Assembly (NCBI RefSeq): GCF_022345965.1
Contig: NZ_JAKRMU010000001.1
Coordinates: forward strand, 62,001-126,000
Length of the DNA: 64,000 nt
Source: Corynebacterium sp. ACRQK
GTDB lineage: Bacteria > Actinomycetota > Actinomycetes > Mycobacteriales > Mycobacteriaceae
Direction of reading: 5' to 3'
The position numbers and the translations under genes were made by a program. Under the pieces are notes generated by a model. It saw nothing but the letters and a program-made list of their open reading frames with translations, did no database searches and was not told where the DNA came from. Shown here piece after piece: positions 53,889 through 63,021 of this stretch (position 1 is the first letter of the stretch; every line of letters starts with the position of its first letter).

Positions 53889-55100
53889 TTAAAGAACCGT
53901 GTGCTGCAGCTCGGCTTCGACCTTGTCCTCCAGCAGCTCGCGGATGGACTCTTCCGGAATGCGCTTGATCACGTCGGTGAAGAAACCACGGACGATCAGC
54001 ATTTTTGCGCTAGCCGGGTCGATGCCTCGGGACTGCAGGTAGAACATGTGCTCGTCGTCGAAGCGACCGACGGTGGCGGCGTGCCCCGCGCCGACGATCT
54101 CGCCGGTCTGAATCTCCAGGTTCGGCACCGCATCAGCGCGCGCGCCGGAGGTCAGCAGCAGGTTGTTGTTCTTCTCGTAAGTGTCGGTGCCCGTGGCAAC
54201 CGGGCGGATCAGAACGTCGCCGATCCATGCCGTGCGTGCCTCGCGGGCATCTTTGCCCTTCTCCGGCTCGCCCTGCAGCGCACCCTTGTACAGCACGTTG
54301 GAGCGGCAGTTGCGGATCGAGTGATCCACCAGCAGGCGCTGCTCGAAGTACTGACCCGCATCCGCGAAGTACAGGCCCAGCAGCTCAGCGTCGCCGCCGG
54401 TGTCCGTGTAGCGCACGTGCGGCACGGAACGCACGACGTGGCCGCCGAAGGCCGCGTAGTAGTGGCGCACGGTTGCATCGCGGCCAACCTGGATGTGCGA
54501 GTTCGACAAGTGTACCGCATCGTCGTTCCAGTCCTCGAACACCACGGTGGTCAGCTTTGCACCGGTGCCAACGACGAACTCGACGTTGTCAGAGTGTGCG
54601 CCGGAGCCCTCGTAGCGGACGAACACCACGGCCTCGGCGTGGGGCTCGAGCTCCACGACCAGGGTGCCGTAGGAGACCTCGTCTTCCCCCGGGCCGTCGA
54701 CGGTGATGGTCACCGGAGCCTTCAGCGCCGCATCCCTGGAGATGCGCACGTAGTCCGCGGACTCGGTGTTCTCCCACGCCTGGGCTGCGGCACGATCCAC
54801 GGGAGCACCCGCGCGGCCGAGACGCTTGTCGCCCGGTTCCAACTGCTCGATGGTCACGTTGGGGGCGTCATCATCAGAAACACCGACAGCAACCGCAGCG
54901 CGCTTGCCAGCTACGGCCGAGCCATCGTGCAGGCCGCGCAGCTCGCGCAGCGGGGTGAAGCGCCAATCCTCATCCTTACCGCGCGGCACGGCGAAGTCCG
55001 CGGCCGAGAAAGAGGTGAAACGGTCACCCTTGGTCTGGTGATCCGTACCAGCCTGGACCGGTGTGATAGTCGCTTCGGTTTCGTTGAGTTGGGTGGTCAT
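53889..55100 (-). CDS. sufD: Fe-S cluster assembly protein SufD
   Basis: A 403-residue beta-helix protein, paralog of SufB, scaffold partner. Visible C-terminal half: NNNLLLTSGARADAVPNLEIQTGEIVGAGHAATVGRFDDEHMFYLQSRGI with the conserved His/Asp, then ESIRELLEDKVEAELQ. A few bases separate it from sufB. Confidence 0.94.
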   Translation of the reverse strand: MTTQLNETEATITPVQAGTDHQTKGDRFTSFSAADFAVPRGKDEDWRFTPLRELRGLHDGSAVAGKRAAVAVGVSDDDAPNVTIEQLEPGDKRLGRAGAPVDRAAAQAWENTESADYVRISRDAALKAPVTITVDGPGEDEVSYGTLVVELEPHAEAVVFVRYEGSGAHSDNVEFVVGTGAKLTTVVFEDWNDDAVHLSNSHIQVGRDATVRHYYAAFGGHVVRSVPHVRYTDTGGDAELLGLYFADAGQYFEQRLLVDHSIRNCRSNVLYKGALQGEPEKGKDAREARTAWIGDVLIRPVATGTDTYEKNNNLLLTSGARADAVPNLEIQTGEIVGAGHAATVGRFDDEHMFYLQSRGIDPASAKMLIVRGFFTDVIKRIPEESIRELLEDKVEAELQHTVL

Positions 55101-55105
55101 TTGGT

Positions 55106-56548
55106 TTAACCCACCGATCCTTCCATCTGCAGTTCGATTAGACGGTTGAGCTCCAGGGCGTACTCCATGGGCAGCTCCTTGGCGATGGGCTCCACGAAGC
55201 CGCGGACGATCATCGCCATTGCCTCTTCCTCCTCGATGCCGCGGGACATCAGGTAGAACAGCTGATCCTCGGAGACCTGGGAGACGGTGGCCTCGTGGCC
55301 CAGCGTCACGTGGTCGTTACGAATGTCGTTGTACGGGTATGTGTCCGATCGAGAGATGGAGTCGACCAGTAGCGCGTCACACTCGACGTTCGACGCGGAG
55401 TGGTGCGCATCCTTGTTCACCTGCACCAGGCCACGGTAGGCAGCGCGGCCACCGGCGCGGGCGACGGACTTGGAGACAATGTTCGAGCTCGTGTGCGGAG
55501 CCATGTGCACCATCTTCGCGCCCGTGTCCTGGAACTGACCCTCGCCAGCGAAAGCCACGGAGAGCACCTCACCCTTCGCATGCGGGCCGGTCATCCACAC
55601 GGCCGGGTACTTCATGGTCACCTTCGAGCCGATGTTGCCGTCGACCCACTCCATCGTGCCGCCCTCTTCGCACTTGGTGCGCTTGGTGACGAGGTTGTAG
55701 ACGTTGTTCGACCAGTTCTGGATCGTGGTGTAGCGGCAGCGGCCGCCCTTCTTCACGATGATCTCAACCACTGCGGAGTGCAGGGAGTCGGTCTTGTAGA
55801 TCGGCGCGGTGCAGCCCTCGACGTAGTGGACGTATGCGTCCTCGTCGACGATGATCAGCGTGCGCTCGAACTGACCCATGTTCTCGGTGTTAATGCGGAA
55901 GTACGCCTGCAGTGGGATGTCCACGTGCACGCCCTTCGGAACGTAAATGAAGGAACCACCGGACCAGACGGCCGTGTTCAGTGCGGAGAACTTGTTGTCG
56001 CCGGCCGGGATAACGGTGCCGAAGTACTCCTCGAACAGCTCAGGGTACTCGCGCAATCCGGTATCGGTATCGACGAAGATCACGCCCTGCTTTTCCAGGT
56101 CCTCACGGATCTGGTGGTACACAACCTCGGACTCGTACTGGGCGGCCACGCCAGCGACCAGGCGCTGCTTCTCGGCCTCCGGAATGCCCAGCTTGTCGTA
56201 GGTGTTCTTAATGTCCTCCGGCAGATCCTCCCAGGTCTGAGCCTGCTTCTCGGTGGAGCGGACGAAGTACTTGATGTTGTCGAAGTCGATATCGCTAAGG
56301 TCCGCGCCCCACGTCGGCAGCGGCTTCTTGTCGAAGATATTCAAAGCCTTCAGGCGGCGCTTCAGCATCCACTCTGGCTCGTCCTTCTTCGCGGAGATGT
56401 CGCGGACGACGTCCTCGTTAAGGCCGCGGCGGGCGGAGGCGCCGGCGACATCGGAATCGTGCCAGCCGTAGCCGTACGCGCCGATGGAATCGATGATCTC
56501 TTCGTCGGTCTGGGGTTTAGTTTCAGGTGTTTGTGCAGCTTGAGTCAT
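55106..56548 (-). CDS. sufB: Fe-S cluster assembly protein SufB
   Basis: A 480-residue scaffold on which clusters are built in SufBC2D. Conserved: [54 protein letters not shown] segment near the C-terminus, [21 protein letters not shown] at the end. First structural gene after sufR, separated by 3 bp. Confidence 0.96.
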   Translation of the reverse strand: MTQAAQTPETKPQTDEEIIDSIGAYGYGWHDSDVAGASARRGLNEDVVRDISAKKDEPEWMLKRRLKALNIFDKKPLPTWGADLSDIDFDNIKYFVRSTEKQAQTWEDLPEDIKNTYDKLGIPEAEKQRLVAGVAAQYESEVVYHQIREDLEKQGVIFVDTDTGLREYPELFEEYFGTVIPAGDNKFSALNTAVWSGGSFIYVPKGVHVDIPLQAYFRINTENMGQFERTLIIVDEDAYVHYVEGCTAPIYKTDSLHSAVVEIIVKKGGRCRYTTIQNWSNNVYNLVTKRTKCEEGGTMEWVDGNIGSKVTMKYPAVWMTGPHAKGEVLSVAFAGEGQFQDTGAKMVHMAPHTSSNIVSKSVARAGGRAAYRGLVQVNKDAHHSASNVECDALLVDSISRSDTYPYNDIRNDHVTLGHEATVSQVSEDQLFYLMSRGIEEEEAMAMIVRGFVEPIAKELPMEYALELNRLIELQMEGSVG

Positions 56549-56551
56549 GGT

Positions 56552-57235
56552 TTAACTTTCCTTCTTGGGGGAAGGGTCAATGGTTCTAAGCGGAATATAG
56601 GTGGTGCAGACACCGTTGCCGTCAGCGATCGTTGCCAAAGGTTGAGTGTGCTGTCCCAGCAGCTCTGCAACCACCCGGTGCTCCGCCGCGCACAATTCTG
56701 GGAACTCGTGAGCGACATCTTGGATCGGGCAGTGATGACGGCAAATCTGTACGCCACCGCCTGCGTGACCGACAGTGGCAGCGTAACCCCGCTCGGTCAA
56801 TGCATCGGCAATGGCCTGGGCCTTGGCGGCAACGTCCGCATCGGCGTCGGAGACGTCCTGCAGCAGATCGTTGATGCGCTGAGCGGCGAAATCCTCCACC
56901 GCTTCCTCCCCGCCGGCAGAGCGAAGAGCGCGCAGCGCCAGCAAGGCGAGCGTGTCGTAATCATGTCCAAACTCGGCCCTGCCTTCGTCGGTCAGCCTAA
57001 AGAGCTTGGCGGGCCGTCCACGTTGCCCGGATCGAGGTGCCTCGACGACCTCGGCGAGGCCATCGGAAACGATGTTGTCTAAGTGACGCCGAACGCCGGC
57101 GGCGCTTAGCCCGAATGCCTCGCTAATGTCCGATGCGCTCACCGGACCGTGGCGCAGCACGTGCAGAAGAATGCGGTGCCGCGTGTCGTGTTCTGCGGTG
57201 GGCTGGGTTGCCCGCTCCTCAGATGTCCGTGCCAC
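56552..57235 (-). CDS. sufR: SufR, iron-sulfur-responsive transcriptional repressor
   Basis: A 227-residue DeoR/ArsR-like winged-helix regulator: HDTRHRILLHVLRHGPVSASDISEAFGLSAAGVRRHLDNIV is the HTH, RSGQRGRPAKLFRLT the wing. The cluster-binding region has C165-x3-C169-x12-C182 and C210 (QICRHHCPIQ, ELCAAEH, GVCTTY), typical of SufR holding an Fe-S cluster. With cluster it represses suf. AAAGGAGG precedes the GTG. It leads the seven-gene operon, so it also controls itself. Confidence 0.95.
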   Translation of the reverse strand: MARTSEERATQPTAEHDTRHRILLHVLRHGPVSASDISEAFGLSAAGVRRHLDNIVSDGLAEVVEAPRSGQRGRPAKLFRLTDEGRAEFGHDYDTLALLALRALRSAGGEEAVEDFAAQRINDLLQDVSDADADVAAKAQAIADALTERGYAATVGHAGGGVQICRHHCPIQDVAHEFPELCAAEHRVVAELLGQHTQPLATIADGNGVCTTYIPLRTIDPSPKKES

Positions 57236-57274
57236 GCTGTACCTCCTTTGGCTCCTGTTCGAGTGCGCCTGTGC

Positions 57275-57357
57275 AACTAAAAGTTGTGCCTACATGATTA
57301 GACAACAAAAGTGTGTCGTAAATATTCCCGCTTGTCTACTAAGGCAACCCTGCCTAA
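57275..57357. promoter_or_regulatory. sufR-mptB intergenic control region: candidate SufR and DtxR-like sites
   Basis: CAACT-AAA-AGTTG (57275-57287) is a 5-bp inverted repeat; GACA and TGTC (57301-57304, 57314-57317) form another; TAAGGCA-ACCC-TGCCTAA (57340-57357) is close to a DtxR-type iron box (AGGCA/TGCCT core). A plausible minus-strand promoter for sufR (TTTACG-N16-TAATCA) spans 57324-57297, so these sites lie in or next to it. Confidence 0.45.
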
Positions 57358-57359
57358 CT

Positions 57360-57386
57360 GGAACTGAGTGTGCTTCTTTTCGTTGT
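57360..57386 (+). promoter_or_regulatory. SigH-like promoter element upstream of mptB
   Basis: GGAAC (57360-57364), then CGTTGT (57381-57386), i.e. GGAAC-N16-CGTT, the ECF sigma pattern, ~62 bp before the mptB start. A second, SigA-like start site is suggested by TAGTAT nearer the gene. Confidence 0.4.
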
Positions 57387-57433
57387 GGCGCTGGTCACGG
57401 CCATGCATGACGAAGATTGCTTGCGACATTCGG

Positions 57434-57439
57434 TAGTAT
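57434..57439 (+). promoter_or_regulatory. -10-like element of mptB (leaderless)
   Basis: TAGTAT, 8 nt before the ATG at 57448, supporting that start codon. Confidence 0.45.
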
Positions 57440-57447
57440 TTGCACCT

Positions 57448-59187
57448 ATGACTACCCCCACCTCAGCCACCCCGAGCTCGCCTCGGGGGTCGCGTCTCCT
57501 GGCGCCCTGGCGGAGGTTCCAGGAGCAATTGCCCCAACTGGGCCTGGCGGGATCGCGTTCGGCACAACTGCACTCTGATTCCGAAGGCGACAATGTGCCG
57601 GAAAGTTCGCTGCAGCTCCAGCCTCTCAGCCGCGGGCTGTCTATGCGCCTCTACGCTGCGGTATTCCTAGGCGCCCTAGGCACCATGTTGATCACGGTCG
57701 GCGGCTTGGGCGCCGGCGCGTTCCCCGTGATTCACAACCCCTATTGGGACTTCCCCGGTGTGAACACGCTGGCGCGGATGCTGCACTCCACCACCGTTCT
57801 TGTCTTCGTGGGGATCGGCTTCTTAGTTTATGGCTGGCTGCTTCTGTTTACCTTCGCTGTTTCAGCGCCTGGTCGGCCCAACCAACCGATCCCGGTACGC
57901 ACCTACTGGCGCACTTTCTTCGTGTGGGTCACCCCGCTCATGGTTACCCCGCCGCTGTTCACCCAGGACATTTACTCTTACCTGGCGCAGGGGGCGATCG
58001 CCGCGAAGGGCTGGGACCCCTACAGCGCCGGACCTGTAGACTTGCTGGGCATCGATGATCCCTTAGCCCGTTCCGTGCCCTTGATGTGGGCGCACTCCCC
58101 CGCCCCCTACGGCCCGGTGGCGCTGGGCTATGGCGAGGTCATTTCCATGCTGACCGGCAACTCCATCATCCTCGGCATCGTGCTGCACCGGTTGGTGGCC
58201 ATTCTGGGGCTGGCCTTAAGCGGCTGGGCGCTTGTCCGTCTGGCACGGCGCTGTGGCGTGTCGAGCGGAGCTGCGTTGTGGCTGGGCGTGTTGAACCCGC
58301 TGGCGATCCTGCACCTGGTCGGCGGCATTCACAACGAGGCGGCCCTGATCGGCCTTCTCCTTGCCGGGCTGGAGCTCGTGCTGCGTGGCGTGGATAACGA
58401 AGAACGCCCCCTCACCAGCCGCTGGATACTCATCATCGGCGGTTTTAGCCTGATTACAATGGCCGGCCTAGTCAAAGTCACGGCCTTCATCGGCCTGGGC
58501 TTTGCCGGTGCCGCGCTCGCCCGCTGGTTCGGCGGGCGCCTGGTGGATCTCTTCTCTGCAGCGGCCGTCGCCGTAGTGGTCGCAGCTGTAACCTCCGTCG
58601 TATTCTCCCTCGTCACCGGGGTCGGCTTTGGCTGGATCACCTCCCAAGGTGGCGCTGCGGAGATCATTTCCTGGATGTCGATCACCACCTCCCTTGGCTT
58701 GACCTCCGGAGCACTCGGATCTCTTTTGGGGCTGGGCGATCACACTGATTCGGCGCTCATCGTCTTCCGTACACTCGGCCTGCTTGTGGGCGCGTTCTGG
58801 GTTGTTCGCATGCTGTGGGCCTCTTTCCGCGGCCGTATCCACCCCGTAGGCGGGCTGGGCGTGGCCACCCTCATCCTGGTGCTCTTTTTCCCCGTCGTTC
58901 ACCCGTGGTACCTCCTGTGGGCGATTCTCCCCCTCGCGGCCTGGGCGAACCGGCGTGCGTTCCACCTCACCGCCGTGATCTACTCGGTGGTGTTCAGCTT
59001 TTTTATCCTCCCCCGCGGATTGTCCCTGCCGACGTCCACCGTTATCTACATTTATGCAATGAGCTTCGTATTCTTCCTGGTAGCGCTGGTTGTCCTGCGG
59101 GCATTTGCCGCCCACAACGCAGATCTGGCAGAGGCTTTGTCGTTCCGCCCCAGTACACTCAGGCGAACGGTAGCCGCTACTACGTAA
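57448..59187 (+). CDS. mptB: Polyprenol-phosphate-mannose-dependent alpha-1,6 mannosyltransferase MptB
   Basis: A 579-residue GT-C glycosyltransferase initiating the lipomannan core alpha-1,6-mannan with polyprenyl-P-mannose, the product of Ppm1. About twelve membrane helices; the family DxxE/QDIYSY-type loop is visible as FTQDIYSYLAQGAIAAKGWDPYSAGP. The ~70-residue N-terminus is soluble and polar. The start MTTPTSATP (57448) is chosen over the open frame from 57370 because of the adjacent TAGTAT element. It heads an ABC exporter and ctaA. Confidence 0.9.
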   Translation: MTTPTSATPSSPRGSRLLAPWRRFQEQLPQLGLAGSRSAQLHSDSEGDNVPESSLQLQPLSRGLSMRLYAAVFLGALGTMLITVGGLGAGAFPVIHNPYWDFPGVNTLARMLHSTTVLVFVGIGFLVYGWLLLFTFAVSAPGRPNQPIPVRTYWRTFFVWVTPLMVTPPLFTQDIYSYLAQGAIAAKGWDPYSAGPVDLLGIDDPLARSVPLMWAHSPAPYGPVALGYGEVISMLTGNSIILGIVLHRLVAILGLALSGWALVRLARRCGVSSGAALWLGVLNPLAILHLVGGIHNEAALIGLLLAGLELVLRGVDNEERPLTSRWILIIGGFSLITMAGLVKVTAFIGLGFAGAALARWFGGRLVDLFSAAAVAVVVAAVTSVVFSLVTGVGFGWITSQGGAAEIISWMSITTSLGLTSGALGSLLGLGDHTDSALIVFRTLGLLVGAFWVVRMLWASFRGRIHPVGGLGVATLILVLFFPVVHPWYLLWAILPLAAWANRRAFHLTAVIYSVVFSFFILPRGLSLPTSTVIYIYAMSFVFFLVALVVLRAFAAHNADLAEALSFRPSTLRRTVAATT

Positions 59188-59203
59188 AACCCTTCTAGGG
59201 GGC

Positions 59204-59209
59204 TAGACT
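59204..59209 (+). promoter_or_regulatory. -10-like element of the ABC ATPase gene (leaderless)
   Basis: TAGACT, 8 nt before the ATG at 59218; no ribosome binding site. Confidence 0.45.
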
Positions 59210-59217
59210 CTCTCATC

Positions 59218-60216
59218 ATGACAACAAGACCTGAAACCCAGGCACCCCAAGCAGCCCCAGCACGGGCAAGCTCTCCCGTGCTTCAGCTCCGCGACGTAGT
59301 CAAGACCTACGGTGAACGCCGCGCCGTCGACGGACTGAGCCTTGAGCTGTCCGCCGGCCAGGTGCTCGCACTGCTAGGCCCGAATGGCGCGGGCAAAACC
59401 ACGACCGTCGAAATGTGCGAGGGCTTCATCCGCCCCACCGAAGGCACCATTCGCGTATTCGGCAAGGATCCCGCCGTCGAATCGGATGAGGTCCGCAGCC
59501 GCATCGGGGTAATGCTGCAAGGTGGCGGCGCGTACCCCGGGATCCGCGTGGGCGAGATGTTGCGGTTGGTGGCGTCGTATTCGAAAAACCCCTTGGACCC
59601 CGACTGGCTGCTCGAGACCGTCGGGCTGACCGGCCACGAAAAGACACCCTACCGGCGCCTATCGGGCGGTCAGCAGCAGCGCCTGAGCCTGGCCTGCGCG
59701 CTGGTGGGGCGGCCCGAACTGGTGTTCCTAGACGAGCCGACCGCCGGCCTGGATGCCCAGTCCCGCCTGGCGGTATGGGATCTTGTGGCCTCGCTGAAGC
59801 GCGACGGCGTGGCGGTGGTGTTGACCACCCACCTGATCGACGAGGCCGAGGCGCTGGCCGACCAGGTGGTCATCATCGATTCCGGTTGCGTGGTCGCTTC
59901 CGGCACACCGGAGGAGATGATGTCAAGCCGTGACCCGAACTCCACCGGCGCGTGGCTGTCGGTGCAGGTTGATTCCGACGCCGCACTCCCCGCTGTCTCC
60001 GCGGCCATCGCCAAGCGCGCGGAGGAGCCGGTGACGGTGGGCGAGCTGCGCCCCCGCCACTTCAGAATCGAGGCCGAGGGGCTGAGCCCGCAGTTGGTCG
60101 CAGCGGTGGCCGAGGCTTTCGCCGATGAATCCGTGATGATTAGCCAACTCGAGGTCAACAGGCAGTCGCTGGAGGACGTCTTCCTCTCTATCACCGGAAA
60201 GGACATCCGCTCATGA
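59218..60216 (+). CDS. ABC transporter ATP-binding protein (DrrA/exporter type)
   Basis: A 332-residue ATPase. Walker A LGPNGAGKTTTVE, signature LSGGQQQRLSLACALVG, Walker B LVFLDEPTAGLDAQSR, switch His in TTHLIDEAEAL. The C-terminal ~90 residues after the nucleotide domain fit the drug/daunorubicin-resistance exporter ATPases. It pairs with the permease, which overlaps it by 4 bp. Substrate unknown; lying between mptB and ctaA, as in C. glutamicum. Confidence 0.92.
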   Translation: MTTRPETQAPQAAPARASSPVLQLRDVVKTYGERRAVDGLSLELSAGQVLALLGPNGAGKTTTVEMCEGFIRPTEGTIRVFGKDPAVESDEVRSRIGVMLQGGGAYPGIRVGEMLRLVASYSKNPLDPDWLLETVGLTGHEKTPYRRLSGGQQQRLSLACALVGRPELVFLDEPTAGLDAQSRLAVWDLVASLKRDGVAVVLTTHLIDEAEALADQVVIIDSGCVVASGTPEEMMSSRDPNSTGAWLSVQVDSDAALPAVSAAIAKRAEEPVTVGELRPRHFRIEAEGLSPQLVAAVAEAFADESVMISQLEVNRQSLEDVFLSITGKDIRS

Positions 60217-61004
60217 GTACCACCAGCCGCTTCGAGCCGGGTCTCTTTGCCCCTGCATCCCAGCAGGCGAAGTCTGGTGACATCGTCAAGGCCCAAGCCA
60301 AGATCGAATCGCTGCTCTTCTTGCGCCACGGGGAGCAGCAATTGCTCTCTATGGTCATTCCGCTGGGGCTGCTTATTGGTCTGACGCTGATTCCCGGCGA
60401 TGACGCATCCCACGCAGTGACACGCATATTTCCCATGGCTTTGGCGATCGCCCTGATGGGCGCGGGCTTCACTGGACAAGCCATCGCAGTGGCCTTCGAC
60501 CGGCGCTATGGGGCTCTGAAGCGCATCGGCGCGGCGGGCGTGCCCACCTGGGCGCTGATCGCGGGCAAGGTCGTCGCGGTGTGCATCGTGGTCTTGCTGC
60601 AAGTGTTGGTGCTTTCCATCGCCGCGTTCGCGCTGGGGTGGCGCCCGGACATCGTGGGGCTGCCCGCTGCCCTGGTGACGGCGGTGCTGGGAGTGGCGGC
60701 CTTCACCAGCCTGGGCCTGCTGCTGGGCGGCACCCTGAGCTCGGAACTGGTGCTGGCGCTGGGCAACACGATCTGGTTCGTTCTACTGGGCGCGGCTGTG
60801 TTCGCCACCATGGCAACCCCGGCCGGTGAAAACGTCAATGCTTTCCTCATGGCCGTGCCCTCTGTGGCGCTGATGGAAGGCTTCCACACCGCCGTGGTTG
60901 CCGGTGGATTCAACTGGTTGGCGCTGCTGAGCCTAGCCGTGTGGGCCGTGATCGGCTCGGTCCTCGCACTGAAGCTTTTCCGCTTCACCATGGAGAGCGA
61001 CTAG
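60213..61004 (+). CDS. ABC-2 type transporter permease
   Basis: A 263-residue integral membrane protein with about six helices, ABC-2 type. N-terminus QAKIESLLFLRHGEQQLLSMVIPLGLLIGL, then a DRRYGALKRIGAAGVPTWALIAGKVV segment characteristic of the ABC-2 family, and ELVLALGNTIWFVLLGAAVF. It forms the exporter with the ATPase upstream. Substrate unknown. Confidence 0.88.
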   Translation: MSTTSRFEPGLFAPASQQAKSGDIVKAQAKIESLLFLRHGEQQLLSMVIPLGLLIGLTLIPGDDASHAVTRIFPMALAIALMGAGFTGQAIAVAFDRRYGALKRIGAAGVPTWALIAGKVVAVCIVVLLQVLVLSIAAFALGWRPDIVGLPAALVTAVLGVAAFTSLGLLLGGTLSSELVLALGNTIWFVLLGAAVFATMATPAGENVNAFLMAVPSVALMEGFHTAVVAGGFNWLALLSLAVWAVIGSVLALKLFRFTMESD

Positions 61005-61050
61005 CGGAAGAAGGGCTAGCGGCAATTAGCCCCGCCACGTGGGCTTCCGA

Positions 61051-61056
61051 TAGTCT
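61051..61056 (+). promoter_or_regulatory. -10-like element of ctaA (leaderless)
   Basis: TAGTCT, 7 nt before the GTG at 61064. Confidence 0.45.
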
Positions 61057-61063
61057 TAAAGGC

Positions 61064-62137
61064 GTGCTTGAGACTATGAAACGACGCGCCGCGGAGGAGA
61101 ACAATCCCTTCGTCAGAGCGCTGCTGAAGCTGTACGCCTTTGCACATGCAGTCGACCGCAGGTTTGGCTTCCCTCGGCCCGTTACCGCGCCGACGATTCG
61201 GCGCCAGCGGCTCTTCGCCATCATCCTGTTGGCCTGCCAGACGGGAATTACCTTCACCGGCTCGTTGGTGCGCGTTACGGGCTCCGGCTTGGGTTGCGAC
61301 ACGTGGCCGCAGTGCCACCCGGGCTCTCTGTTTCCTGTTGCTGGTTCCGCGCCGTGGATTCATCAGTTGATTGAATTTGGCAACCGGACGCTGACGTTCG
61401 TCCTGATCATCGCCTGCCTCATATGCTTCATTGCGGTAGTGCGAGCCGCGCGCCGCTCCTCAATCCTCCACCTGGCTTTCGTCCAGGGAATCGGCATTAT
61501 CGCCCAGGCAGTAATTGGTGGAATCACCGTCCACATGGATCTCATGTGGTGGATGGTTGCGCTGCACTTCCTGCCGAGCATGCTGCTGGTATTCCTGGCC
61601 GCCAAACTAGTTGTGCGAATCGGCGAACCCGATGACGGCGAAATGCAGCCGCTGATGCCCCGACCGTTGCGCATCCTCACTGATGGCTCTGCGATTAGCT
61701 TGGCAATGGTGCTAATGACCGGCACTTTGGTTACCAGCGCGGGTCCCCATGCTGGCGATGAGGCTATTTTGCCGGAGCACCGCCTGCAGGTGCCTCTGAT
61801 CGACATGGCACACATCCATGCTGGTTTCATGTACCTCTACCTGGGCCTGACCGTCGGCCTGTTGGCGGGCGTGTTCGCGTTGAATCTGGAGCACCGCATC
61901 AAGACGGCTTCCTACTGGGTGATCGCAGCGATCATTCTGCAGGCCATCATCGGCATCATGCAGTACTGGCTGGGTGTTCCCCGCTGGTCGGTGCCGATCC
62001 ACGTTATTGGCTCGGGGCTTACCACCGCGGCCACCGGCTTCCTCTGGGCCCTGAAGTACCGCTACAGCGGCGGCAATGCCACCTTGACGGGCACGACGAC
62101 CGGCGACAGTCAGCGTCAAGAGACCGTCGCAGCCTAG
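61064..62137 (+). CDS. ctaA: Heme A synthase CtaA
   Basis: A 357-residue membrane enzyme converting heme O to heme A for cytochrome aa3 oxidase. Eight helices; heme/catalytic elements: GSGLGCDTWPQCHPG (Cys pair), HQLIEFGNR, HMDLMWWMVALHF, HIHAGFMYLY and HVIGSG. GTG at 61064 is preferred by the -10-like element; an ATG 12 bp further (61076) is possible. It follows the permease by 59 bp; ctaB, for the previous step, lies convergent nearby. Confidence 0.92.
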   Translation: MLETMKRRAAEENNPFVRALLKLYAFAHAVDRRFGFPRPVTAPTIRRQRLFAIILLACQTGITFTGSLVRVTGSGLGCDTWPQCHPGSLFPVAGSAPWIHQLIEFGNRTLTFVLIIACLICFIAVVRAARRSSILHLAFVQGIGIIAQAVIGGITVHMDLMWWMVALHFLPSMLLVFLAAKLVVRIGEPDDGEMQPLMPRPLRILTDGSAISLAMVLMTGTLVTSAGPHAGDEAILPEHRLQVPLIDMAHIHAGFMYLYLGLTVGLLAGVFALNLEHRIKTASYWVIAAIILQAIIGIMQYWLGVPRWSVPIHVIGSGLTTAATGFLWALKYRYSGGNATLTGTTTGDSQRQETVAA

Positions 62138-62199
62138 TACGGCTAAGATTCGGAGCCAAAGAGTATCGTCTAGTTGCCCGCGACGAAGGGGGCCGAATC

Positions 62200-62994
62200 A
62201 TGACTCAGCCGACGCGCATGCCGCGCACCACCCTGGAGTTCAATTCGGGGCTGGACACTCCACTGGTGCCTGAACGGGGCGAACACTACTACTCCACCCC
62301 CAACCCGATGCGGGATAACAGTGGGGCCTTTGAAGCAATAAAGGCAGCGGGTCCGCAGCCTTACGCTCGGGACCTGCCGGGTCGCATGATTATCTTCCTG
62401 GTCGTTGGGTTCTTCGGTGCCGTCTTCGCTGCTATTGGTCTCATGCTGATTCTCAGCAAACTTCACCATGGGGTTGCAACGGCAGACAGTCTCCGTCTCA
62501 CGGATACGGTCTTTTTCATCGTTGGAATAATCTTCGTCGTTGTCGCGGTCTACTCGATCTCCAGCGCCCTAGCACGACGCAGGCAAATCGTCACCGCCTG
62601 GAAGAATGGCTGGATCGACTACTACCCAGCGCTGGTCGGGCAGGTCTATCATTGCCGCACCGAAAGGCGAGAAAGCGAATCCTCAGGCTCAACGTTCTAT
62701 TACTACTATCGGGCGCCTCTCCACGTGCTTTACCCTGATGGCTCGTTCCGGCAGATGCACTCCTTTGAGTTTGAGATGAAGCGCAAGCCCGACTGGTATC
62801 GCACCCGTTTTAATATGGCCTCATCGGCGGAAATTGCTGTCGTGGATGGTATGAACAATAACGGCTGGGCGATCGTCGGTATCAGTCGTCGACCCGGGCA
62901 AACCCACGCGGAGCTCGATTCCGGGCTCACGAAGAAACAGTGCGAAGCCGTATTCAACCTCGCCGAACGCGATTGGTTCAGAACGGCTTGGTGA
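62200..62994 (+). CDS. Two-TM membrane protein, DUF3592-like; paralog of the 42062 gene
   Basis: A 264-residue protein: polar N-terminus (~60 aa), two helices (residues ~63-85, ~105-125), basic RRRQI, then AWKNGWIDYYPALVGQVY, a polar RRESESSGST stretch, YYYYRAPLHVLYPDG, and NGWAIVGISRRPGQTHAEL. These motifs recur in the same order in the 42062 gene. GAAGGGGG precedes the ATG. No function recognised; it sits after ctaA and faces ctaB. Confidence 0.65.
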   Translation: MTQPTRMPRTTLEFNSGLDTPLVPERGEHYYSTPNPMRDNSGAFEAIKAAGPQPYARDLPGRMIIFLVVGFFGAVFAAIGLMLILSKLHHGVATADSLRLTDTVFFIVGIIFVVVAVYSISSALARRRQIVTAWKNGWIDYYPALVGQVYHCRTERRESESSGSTFYYYYRAPLHVLYPDGSFRQMHSFEFEMKRKPDWYRTRFNMASSAEIAVVDGMNNNGWAIVGISRRPGQTHAELDSGLTKKQCEAVFNLAERDWFRTAW

Positions 62995-63021
62995 TCTTAG
63001 CCGTGATCCTAGGTCGTGATG

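Noticed and set aside
53883..55109. 408-codon frame opposite sufD
   Set aside because: Antisense shadow; repetitive Val/His/Arg composition typical of such shadows.
55400..57082. 560-codon frame on the plus strand over sufB/sufR
   Set aside because: Mirror frame of real genes with no family features or ribosome site.
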